From an uncultured Collinsella sp. (GTDB lineage: Bacteria; Actinomycetota; Coriobacteriia; Coriobacteriales; Coriobacteriaceae), in NCBI GenBank assembly GCA_905207425.1, contig CAJLLB010000042.1:1-13915 (forward strand): 13,915 nucleotides of DNA, written 5' to 3'. A model generated the notes under the pieces. That model made no database searches and was not told the DNA's origin. It was given only the letters and a program-made list of their open reading frames with translations. The position numbers and the translations under genes were made by a program. Below are positions 7,693 to 13,915 of the stretch, in pieces (positions within the stretch are counted from its first letter, which is position 1; each line of letters opens with the position of its first letter).

Positions 7693-9951
7693 ATGCAGCG
7701 CGACGCATCGGACACTCGCGTCAATCCAGACCTCATCCTCAAGGCAATTGAGAAAGACGAGGTCGCCGATGACACTCGAACCAGCCGGGGACACCTCAAA
7801 ATTTTCTTTGGCTACGCTGCTGGTACAGGCAAAACCTATGCAATGCTTCAAGCCGCCCACGCCGCCAAGCGGCGAGGTGTCGACGTCGTCGCGGGATACA
7901 TCGAGCCGCACGAACGTCCGGCAACTGCCCATCTTGCACAAGGGCTTGAGAACGTGCCCTGTAAACTCATCGAGCACAACGGCATTGCGCTCAGCGAGTT
8001 CGATCTAGATGCGGCTATCGAACGCGCCCCTCAGCTCATCCTTGTCGACGAGCTCGCCCATACGAATGCGCCGGGGTCTCGCCACGACAAACGCTATCAA
8101 GACGTCGAGGAACTTCTACATGCGGGCATCGACGTCTATACGACCGTGAACGTTCAGCATATCGAGAGCCTAAACGACATGGTTGCATCCATCACCGGCG
8201 TTGTCGTGAGCGAACGAATCCCCGACCGTATCTTCGATGATGCCGACCAGGTCGAGCTCGTCGACATAGAGCCCGAAGACCTACTTGAGCGCCTTCGCGC
8301 CGGCCTCGTCTACCGTCCCGCACAAGCCGACCGAGCGCAACAGCATTTTTTTACCGTCGAGAACCTCACCGCACTCCGAGAAATCGCGCTGCGCCGCTGC
8401 GCCGATCGCACCGGTCACCTCACAGACGCCGCACGCGTGCTGGGAAACCGTGACTACTACACCAGGGAGCGTATCTTAGTCTGTGTCTCCCCGGCGCCGA
8501 CCAATCCCCGCATCATCCGTGCCGCCGCACGCATGGCGAAAGCGTTTCGCAGCGAACTCGTCGCCCTGTTCGTAGAGAGCCCGCGCACGCAAGCCATGAG
8601 CGATGATGAGCGCGCCAAGCTTGCAGCCAATATCGCCCTAGCCGAGCAGCTCGGAGCACATATGGAAACCGTCTATGGCGACGACATCGCGTTTCAGATC
8701 TCCGAGTTCGCGCGCCTGTCGGGTATTTCGAAGATCGTCATGGGGCGCACGGGCGAGCGCAGCAGCGTCCGTCAGGCCCTCTTCGGCCGCAAATCTCTCG
8801 TAGAACAGCTCATAACATTCGCCCCGAACCTCGACATTTACATCATTCCAGAACAGTCGACTCCGCCCTCCCGACCCAAAGGACGCCGCCATGCGCTCGC
8901 CCTGCAGCCGCCCAGCAGCCGAAACGTGCTTCGCACGCTGGCCCTCTCTCTTGCCGCCACGGCGATCGGCACGGCTTTCCGCCATCTGGGATTTGCCGAC
9001 TCCAGCATCATATCCCTCTATATCTTCACGGCCCTGCTGACCGCCGTCACCACGACGGGGCGTATCTGCACGATCGTATCGAGCGTGCTCTCTGTAGTGC
9101 TTTACAACTTCTGCTTTGTCACGCCTCTGTTTTCGCTCGCCAGCTACGACCGAAGCTATCTGGTCACGTTCGGCATCATGTTCGCCACCGCTATGGTCGC
9201 CGGCGAGTTAACTGCGCGCATCGCCGACAACGCCCGTACATCCGCCGAGAACGCATTCAAAACGCGCGTACTCCTCGAAACGAACCAGCTCTTGCAGCAA
9301 GCCCATAGCGCGGAGGAGTGCGCCCGCGTCGCCATGAACCAACTCGTCAAACTGCTAAAACTCGACGTGGTCTTCTACCCCGCCGAACACGGCACGCTCG
9401 GCAAGGCGCTCTATGAGTCCGCTGGCACCGAAAACCGATCCGCGTCGCTGCTCACCGACTACGAGCGCGCCGTTGCAACCTGGACCTACACCAACAACAA
9501 GCGCGCGGGCGCAAGCACGCGGACCCTGCCTGAGGCGCGCTGTCTCTACCTCGCGGTTCGCACCGGCGACAAGGTATTCGGTGTCATCGGCATCGCCCTG
9601 GAGGGGCGCGAGATCGAAGCCTTCGAGCATTCGATCGTCCTATCTATCGTAGGTGAATGCGCCTTGGCGCTCGAAAGCGACCGGGCGGCGCAAGAGCGCG
9701 AAGAGGCTGCGGTCTTGGCGAAAAACGAGCAGCTGCGCGCCAACCTTTTGCGCTCCATCGGCCACGATTTGAGGACACCCCTCACGGCTATATCCGGATC
9801 TGCGGCAATCCTTCGGAAGAGAAGCTCAGCCTCGAACAACGCTGCGATCTTGCCGATGCCATCTACGACGACTCCCTCTGGCTTATCGATACCGTGGAGA
9901 ACCTCCTCGCCATCACACGCGTCGAGGACGGCACCATTCGCCTCAACTTAA
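7693..9951 (+). CDS. kdpD: potassium sensor histidine kinase KdpD, N-terminal and sensory part; frameshifted before the ATPase domain
   Basis: KdpD is the membrane histidine kinase that responds to potassium limitation or osmotic stress and phosphorylates KdpE. From the ATG at 7693 (preceded by AGAAAGG seven bases upstream) the domains are: KdpD N-terminal domain with Walker A GYAAGTGKT (40-48) and LVDELAHTN (117-125), a universal-stress-protein-like domain (about 259-375), four closely packed membrane helices (about 413-508), a GAF-like region (about 530-665), and the phospho-acceptor box SIGHDLRTP with His691. True KdpD sequence stops near residue 706. The last 40 or so residues are serine-, threonine- and proline-rich and unlike any kinase, because the frame is wrong. 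The correct frame resumes in the -1 frame and runs to 10421. Joined, the protein would be about 905-910 residues, close to the usual 890-900. A single missing base near 9810-9830 explains everything; it may be a sequencing error or a true mutation. Confidence 0.88.
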   Translation: MQRDASDTRVNPDLILKAIEKDEVADDTRTSRGHLKIFFGYAAGTGKTYAMLQAAHAAKRRGVDVVAGYIEPHERPATAHLAQGLENVPCKLIEHNGIALSEFDLDAAIERAPQLILVDELAHTNAPGSRHDKRYQDVEELLHAGIDVYTTVNVQHIESLNDMVASITGVVVSERIPDRIFDDADQVELVDIEPEDLLERLRAGLVYRPAQADRAQQHFFTVENLTALREIALRRCADRTGHLTDAARVLGNRDYYTRERILVCVSPAPTNPRIIRAAARMAKAFRSELVALFVESPRTQAMSDDERAKLAANIALAEQLGAHMETVYGDDIAFQISEFARLSGISKIVMGRTGERSSVRQALFGRKSLVEQLITFAPNLDIYIIPEQSTPPSRPKGRRHALALQPPSSRNVLRTLALSLAATAIGTAFRHLGFADSSIISLYIFTALLTAVTTTGRICTIVSSVLSVVLYNFCFVTPLFSLASYDRSYLVTFGIMFATAMVAGELTARIADNARTSAENAFKTRVLLETNQLLQQAHSAEECARVAMNQLVKLLKLDVVFYPAEHGTLGKALYESAGTENRSASLLTDYERAVATWTYTNNKRAGASTRTLPEARCLYLAVRTGDKVFGVIGIALEGREIEAFEHSIVLSIVGECALALESDRAAQEREEAAVLAKNEQLRANLLRSIGHDLRTPLTAISGSAAILRKRSSASNNAAILPMPSTTTPSGLSIPWRTSSPSHASRTAPFAST

Positions 9952-10421
9952 CATCCGAGCTCATCGACGAGGTCATCGAGGCCGCCCTCAGCCATGTCGC
10001 CCAAGCATCGCATGGACGTGCCGTCGCCATCGAGCACACTGACGACATCCTGCTGGTACGCATCGACGTCCATCTCATCATGCAGGTGCTTACGAATCTC
10101 ATCATGAACGCCTTCAAATACACGCCCGAGGACTCGACTGTCACCATCAGCGCACGTCGCGAGGGCGCGTTCGTCGTGGTGGACGTCGCAGACGATGGGC
10201 CGGGTGTGGCAGACTGCGACAAGCCTCATATCTTTGAGCGCTTCTTCACCTCAAGCAATACGCGGCCCGTGGATTCGCGTCGAAGCATCGGCCTTGGCCT
10301 GTCGCTCTGCCGCTCCATCGTGGAGGCGCATGGCGGCGTCATCGAAGTTCGCGACAACCACCCCCATGGGGCCGTCTTCCGTTTTACCCTGCCCGCCGAG
10401 GAGATTGAGATTCATGAATAA
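9810..10421 (+). CDS. kdpD: KdpD C-terminal part: end of dimerisation domain and HATPase domain, displaced in frame
   Basis: This is the continuation of kdpD in another frame. It holds the second helix of the dimerisation domain (AIYDDSLWLIDTVENLLAI) and the whole ATP-binding domain: N-box NLIMNAFKYTPEDS, G1 box DDGPGV, F-box IFERFF and G2 box GLGLSLCRSIVEAHGG. The frame is open further upstream, to an ATG at 9657, but that stretch is out-of-frame KdpD and does not look like protein; homology begins at about 9810. No ribosome binding site suggests independent translation. On its own it lacks the phospho-acceptor histidine, so it is best read as half of a broken gene. The TAA at 10419-10421 overlaps the kdpE start by eight bases. 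Confidence 0.88.
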   Translation, partial: PSEEKLSLEQRCDLADAIYDDSLWLIDTVENLLAITRVEDGTIRLNLTSELIDEVIEAALSHVAQASHGRAVAIEHTDDILLVRIDVHLIMQVLTNLIMNAFKYTPEDSTVTISARREGAFVVVDVADDGPGVADCDKPHIFERFFTSSNTRPVDSRRSIGLGLSLCRSIVEAHGGVIEVRDNHPHGAVFRFTLPAEEIEIHE

Positions 10422-11118
10422 TGCCGCTAAGCCACGCATCCTCCTGGTCGAAGATGACCCGACCGTTCAAAACCTCGTTTCGACCGCGCTTGACCTCCAC
10501 GGCTATGTCGTGAGCAAGGTTTGCAACGGCCAAGCCGCCATCATGGATGCGGTGTCGCACGGCCCCAGCCTCATCATGCTCGACCTCGGCCTTCCCGACA
10601 TTGACGGTATCGAGGTCATCACGAAGATCCGAAGCTGGTCGGCAGTCCCCGTTATCGTCATTTCGGCGCGCACCGAAGATTCCGACAAGATTGCAGCACT
10701 TGACGCGGGGGCAGACGACTACCTCACCAAGCCCTTTTCTGTGGATGAGTTGCTCGCGCGCGTCCGTGCGAATTTGAGGCGCTCCTCGATGGCGTCGAGC
10801 GAGTCGACAGAAGCGAGCACGTTCGACAACGGTCCGCTGCATATCGACTACGCCGCGGGATACGCGACGAAAGACGGACGCGAGCTCTCGCTCACCCCAA
10901 CCGAGTACAAATTGCTCGTCCTTCTGGCGAAAAACGTCGACAAGGTGCTCACCCACACCTTCATCACCCGCGAGATATGGGGCACGAGCTGGGACAGCGA
11001 TCTGGCGAGCCTGCGCGTGTTCATGCGCACCCTGCGTAAGAAGATCGAGGCAGACCCCTCTCACCCCAAAATGATTCAGACGCACATGGGTGTCGGGTAC
11101 CGCATGCAGCGTCTCTAG
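10414..11118 (+). CDS. kdpE: KDP operon response regulator KdpE
   Basis: KdpE is the OmpR/PhoB-type response regulator that activates the kdp operon when phosphorylated by KdpD. The 234-residue product has a receiver domain with acidic pair Asp14-Asp15, phospho-acceptor Asp57 (in LDLGLPD), Ser84 and Lys106 (KPF), all in canonical places. A linker of about 12 polar residues follows, then a winged-helix DNA-binding domain with LTPTEYKLL, the recognition helix region ending RVFMRTLRKKIE, and a terminal GVGYRM. The ATG at 10414 overlaps the kdpD stop by eight bases and is preceded by GAGGAG, so it is translationally coupled to kdpD. It converges on the GltD-like gene across a long inverted repeat. 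CGC and CGT arginine codons dominate and there is no CGG. Confidence 0.96.
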   Translation: MNNAAKPRILLVEDDPTVQNLVSTALDLHGYVVSKVCNGQAAIMDAVSHGPSLIMLDLGLPDIDGIEVITKIRSWSAVPVIVISARTEDSDKIAALDAGADDYLTKPFSVDELLARVRANLRRSSMASSESTEASTFDNGPLHIDYAAGYATKDGRELSLTPTEYKLLVLLAKNVDKVLTHTFITREIWGTSWDSDLASLRVFMRTLRKKIEADPSHPKMIQTHMGVGYRMQRL

Positions 11119-11209
11119 CCCGCCCAACAAAAAGTTGCGGTGGAATACGGAGTAGATAAGGCCTTTGACAGCCAAAACAGTCCGTATTTCACCGCAACTG
11201 ATGGGCGGG
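11119..11209. repeat. long nested inverted repeat between convergent kdpE and gltD-like gene
   Basis: Outer arms CCCGCCCA (11119-11126) and TGGGCGGG (11202-11209) are perfect complements. Inner arms GTTGCGGTGGAATACGGA (11134-11151) and TCCGTATTTCACCGCAAC (11181-11198) pair over 18 bases with one G-U type mismatch. Arms are separated by 7 bases on the left and 3 on the right. The 29-base centre contains a small GGC/GCC hairpin. The outer arm starts immediately after the kdpE stop. There is no clear T-run on either side, so a simple intrinsic terminator is doubtful. The structure looks like a dispersed palindromic intergenic repeat; copy number is unknown from this window. Confidence 0.8.
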
Positions 11210-11215
11210 ATGGAG

Positions 11216-12433
11216 TTAGAGGCCCAGGTAGGTGGTCATGCCTTCGACGGCGAGCTTGGCGCCAGCTACGGCGTGGACCACAGTGAGCGGGCCGTTGACC
11301 ACGTCGCCGGCGGCAAAGACGCCAGGCACGGTAGTCATGCCATACTCGTCGACCGAAAGCAGACCGCGATGGTCGGTCTCCAGACCGCCCGTTGTAAGCA
11401 CGAGTTTGTCCTTAGGCACCTGAGACGCCGCAATCACAACCGTGTCGGCGGACACGTGGTCGAGCTCTTCCTCGTAGCCCACCACGTTGTTGTCCTCGTC
11501 AAAGATAGCCGTCTCGAACACCGGACCGTTATCGTCGATGGCGCAGATCGCCTTGCCGCACATAATCTCGGCACCGTCAAGCTCGGTCAGCTCCACCTCG
11601 TCATCGATGGCAGAGATATGGCGCGATCGGGCGTACACGGTAACCTTGCGAGCACCCGAGCGAAGCGCCGTACGGGCCACATCCATGGCTACGTTGCCGG
11701 CACCGATTACGGCCACGTTTTCGCCGATCGCCACGCTCGTGGGGTCAACGAGGTAGTCGATACCAAACAGCACATTGCCGCGCGACTCGCCGGGAATACC
11801 CAGCTTTCGAGCTCGCCAGGTGCCGGTACCAACAAAGACCGCATCGTAACCGTCGCGCAGCAGGTCGTCGATGTGGAGCGCACCGCCGATGGTGGTCGAG
11901 GGGCGAACGCGCACGCCGAGCGAGCACATCACGTGGCGGTACTTTTGCACGAGCGAACGCGGCAGACGGAACTCGGGGATACCGTACTCCAGCACGCCGC
12001 CGATCTCGGGCCGCTGCTCAAAAACAGTGACGGCGCAACCCAGCTGCGCCATCTTAATTGCCACGGTAATGCCGGCTGGGCCGGAGCCGACCACGGCGAC
12101 CTGCTTGCCGCGCGACGGCGCGGGTCTCCACTCTTTGCGGTCCAAATACGCCGTGGAGATATAGTTCTCGATGCTCGAAAAATGCACGGGCGCGCCCTTG
12201 CGGCCCTGAATGCAAGCGCCCTCGCACTGGCCCGAATGATTGCACACCATGGAGCAGACCGCACTCATGGGATTGTTCTGGAACAGTAGCTCGCCCGCCT
12301 CTTGCAGACGGCGCTGCTTAAAGAGGTCGATAACCTGCGGAATGGGCGTCTGCACCGGACAGCCCTTGATTTGACAGAACGCCTTTTTGCAGCCCAGACA
12401 ACGATTTGCTTCCTCAACGATGTGGATAGCCAC
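11216..12433 (-). CDS. NAD(P)-dependent oxidoreductase, glutamate synthase small-subunit (GltD/SudA) family
   Basis: Flavoprotein with two iron-sulfur clusters related to the glutamate synthase beta chain, the NfnB subunit and sulfide dehydrogenase SudA; in the cytosol it would pass electrons between NAD(P)H and a partner. The 405-residue product has cluster-binding cysteines at 12, 15, 20, 25 and at 60, 64, 70, 74, an FAD-binding GSGPAG (116-121), and an NAD(P)-binding GAGNVAMD (244-251). A C-terminal FAD contact AAGDV is also visible. The start is GTG at 12433, preceded by AGAGGGG at good spacing; an in-frame extension to 12619 is cysteine-rich, lacks family similarity and crosses the likely promoter. 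No glutamate synthase large subunit or NfnA gene is adjacent, so true glutamate synthase activity cannot be claimed. Family length is about 450-470, slightly longer than here. Confidence 0.85.
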   Translation of the reverse strand: MAIHIVEEANRCLGCKKAFCQIKGCPVQTPIPQVIDLFKQRRLQEAGELLFQNNPMSAVCSMVCNHSGQCEGACIQGRKGAPVHFSSIENYISTAYLDRKEWRPAPSRGKQVAVVGSGPAGITVAIKMAQLGCAVTVFEQRPEIGGVLEYGIPEFRLPRSLVQKYRHVMCSLGVRVRPSTTIGGALHIDDLLRDGYDAVFVGTGTWRARKLGIPGESRGNVLFGIDYLVDPTSVAIGENVAVIGAGNVAMDVARTALRSGARKVTVYARSRHISAIDDEVELTELDGAEIMCGKAICAIDDNGPVFETAIFDEDNNVVGYEEELDHVSADTVVIAASQVPKDKLVLTTGGLETDHRGLLSVDEYGMTTVPGVFAAGDVVNGPLTVVHAVAGAKLAVEGMTTYLGL

Positions 12434-12600
12434 GCAATTCCCCTCTATTGACCTGGACGAAATCGGCTTCTTAAACCAATTTGCCCGAATTAATAACCAT
12501 AGATACGTCAACAGTGCGGAAAAGGGCACCGAAAAGCATCTCACAAACGCGCAGCAGCAACCCTTTCCTCGCACAGAACCACCGTGCAGCCCCGTCATCG

Positions 12601-12638
12601 AGATCAAAAGATTCGCCACCCCTACGAATGGCGAATCT
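12601..12638 (-). terminator. rho-independent terminator of the altronate dehydratase gene
   Basis: On the minus strand AGATTCGCCA (plus 12638-12629) pairs perfectly with TGGCGAATCT (plus 12618-12609) around a 10-base loop, followed by a short T-run. The stem begins two bases after the TAG stop at 12641. Position, perfect 10-base stem and T-run support an intrinsic terminator. Confidence 0.8.
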
Positions 12639-12640
12639 CT

Positions 12641-13915
12641 CTACAGGCAGACGCCGTCTTTCCAGATACTGATCTCGTGGCAGCCGCGGCGCTCGGCACT
12701 CGTTAGCTTACCGCTCGCTGTATCCAGTACCAGCTGATACAGGTCGCGGGCAGCCTCGTCGAGCGTGCGTTCGCCTGTGGCAATCACGCCGGCGTTAAAG
12801 TCCATCCAGTTGGCCTTGTGGTCGCACAGACGCTGATTGGTGAACACCTTGAGGGTGGGCACCGGTGCACCAAACGGCGTGCCGCGTCCAGTCGAGAACA
12901 GAATCACGTGACAGCCGGCAGCCGTCAACGCCGTGGTGGATACCATGTCGTTGCCCGGGCCGCACAGCATGTTCAGGCCATGCTTGGTGACCTGACCGGC
13001 ATACGGCAGCACGTCGACGATGGGTGCGGAGCCGCCCTTTTGCACGCAGCCGCAACTCTTGTCCTCGAGCGTGGTGATGCCACCGTCCTTGTTACCGGGA
13101 CTCGGGTTCTCGTAGACCACCTCACCATGGCTAATAAAGTAATCCTTAAAACCGTTAAGCATGTCAGAGGCAGCGTTAAAGACCTGCTCGTTCTCGCAGC
13201 GATCGAGCAGGATGCTCTCCGCGCCAAACATCTCGGGCACTTCGGTGAGCACCGACGTGCCGCCACGGGCGACGACCATATCGCTCACGCGACCGATCGT
13301 GGGGTTGGCGGTAATGCCCGAAAGACCGTCAGAGCCGCCGCACTTAAGACCAATAACCAGCTCTGAGGCCGGAATGGGCTCACGCTTGGCCTGCTTGGCC
13401 AGGTCAGCCAGCTCGGACAGAATCTTGTGGCCCTCGATCTGCTCGTCGGCTACATCCTGGCAGGTGAGAAAACGAACGCGCTCGTGATCGAAGTCACCGA
13501 GCTCGTCGAGCACCTGCTGATGCGTGCAGTTCTCGCAACCGAGCGACAAGAACAGCACGCCCGCGGCGTTTGCGTGACGCGACAGCGCCACCAGCAGACG
13601 ACGGGTCTGGGCATGGTCGGCGCCGGTCTGTGAGCAACCGAACGGATGCGGGAAGTAATAGACGCCCTCCAACGAGCCCTCGACCAGGCCCTGAGCCTGC
13701 TCGCACATGGCACGAGCGACCTCGTTGACGCAACCGACGGTGGGAATGATCCAAAGCTCATTGCGCGTGGCGGCACGACCGTCGGCACGGCGGAAGCCCA
13801 TAAAGGTCTCGGCCTCGACCGGCTCAACGACCGGATGTGTCGGATTGTAGGCGTACTCGATCTCACCCGAGAGGTTGGTCTTCACGTTGTGCGTGTGCAG
13901 CCACTGGCCGGGCTG
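12641..13915 (-). CDS. uxaA: altronate dehydratase-family protein (UxaA/GarD), 5' end outside window
   Basis: UxaA removes water from D-altronate to give 2-keto-3-deoxygluconate in galacturonate breakdown; close relatives act on galactarate (GarD). The reading frame is open to the right edge, giving 424 residues, and starts inside the SAF-type N-terminal segment (QPGQWLHTHNVKTNL). About 70-90 residues are therefore missing compared with the usual 490-510. Family signatures follow: FMGFRRADGRAATRN, HPFGCSQTG, LGCENC, GLKCGGSDGLSGITANP, SCGCVQKGG and FSTGRGTPFGAPVPTLK. The conserved cysteines and histidine are consistent with the iron-dependent family. The stop TAG at 12641 is followed by a terminator, so it is transcribed apart from the GltD-like gene. 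Altronate rather than galactarate is the commoner annotation for this form, but substrate is not proven by sequence. Confidence 0.85.
   Translation of the reverse strand, partial: QPGQWLHTHNVKTNLSGEIEYAYNPTHPVVEPVEAETFMGFRRADGRAATRNELWIIPTVGCVNEVARAMCEQAQGLVEGSLEGVYYFPHPFGCSQTGADHAQTRRLLVALSRHANAAGVLFLSLGCENCTHQQVLDELGDFDHERVRFLTCQDVADEQIEGHKILSELADLAKQAKREPIPASELVIGLKCGGSDGLSGITANPTIGRVSDMVVARGGTSVLTEVPEMFGAESILLDRCENEQVFNAASDMLNGFKDYFISHGEVVYENPSPGNKDGGITTLEDKSCGCVQKGGSAPIVDVLPYAGQVTKHGLNMLCGPGNDMVSTTALTAAGCHVILFSTGRGTPFGAPVPTLKVFTNQRLCDHKANWMDFNAGVIATGERTLDEAARDLYQLVLDTASGKLTSAERRGCHEISIWKDGVCL

Noticed and set aside
9790..9840. Programmed ribosomal frameshift in kdpD
   Set aside because: No slippery heptamer or strong downstream structure is visible, and KdpD is not known to use frameshifting. 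A missing base is simpler.
12434..12619. In-frame 62-residue extension of the GltD-like protein
   Set aside because: It has no family similarity and overlaps the probable promoter and the edge of the neighbouring terminator; GTG 12433 has a strong ribosome binding site.
1..13915. CRISPR arrays, tRNA or rRNA genes, insertion sequences, phage genes or toxin-antitoxin pairs
   Set aside because: None seen on either strand; essentially all sequence is accounted for by the listed genes and short intergenic regions.

Overview
The window appears to join two genomic styles. From base 1 to about 5,000 it carries clpB, a secreted GH27 alpha-galactosidase, kdpC and the 3' two thirds of kdpB. The three starts visible there (clpB, the galactosidase, kdpC) have no recognisable Shine-Dalgarno sequence, and CGG is a common arginine codon in the galactosidase. 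To me this resembles Akkermansia or another gut verrucomicrobial genome. From about 5,100 to the end it carries the 5' third of kdpB, kdpA, kdpF, kdpD, kdpE, a GltD-like oxidoreductase and an altronate dehydratase. Here the starts have strong purine-rich ribosome binding sites, CGC/CGT arginine codons dominate and CGG is rare. This resembles a gut coriobacterium such as Collinsella. The lineage names are inferences from style and remembered family sequences, not from a search.

Layout. clpB (minus, cut by the left edge) is divergent from the alpha-galactosidase (plus). The galactosidase converges on kdpC across an inverted repeat. kdpF-kdpA-kdpB-kdpC run on the minus strand as one operon with 3 to 29 base gaps. 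A 244-base divergent control region separates kdpF from kdpD-kdpE on the plus strand. It holds an 11-base tandem direct repeat suited to an OmpR-type regulator, and mutually exclusive hairpins in the presumed kdpF leader. kdpE converges on the GltD-like gene across a long inverted repeat. The altronate dehydratase, cut by the right edge, ends at a good rho-independent terminator upstream of the GltD-like gene. No gene-free stretch exceeds 300 bases.

Function. KdpFABC is the high-affinity ATP-driven potassium importer: KdpA is the channel-like subunit, KdpB the P-type ATPase, and KdpC and KdpF are accessory subunits. KdpD and KdpE are the two-component system that induces it. As sequenced, kdpD is frameshifted between the phospho-acceptor histidine and the ATPase domain, so the sensor could not phosphorylate itself unless the shift is a sequencing error.

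Main conclusion. I find no unknown biological system. The most notable signal is the apparent in-frame join inside kdpB, near the strongly conserved TGES actuator motif. A metagenome assembly chimera at a conserved stretch is the simplest explanation; a real recombination between distant gut bacteria is the interesting alternative.
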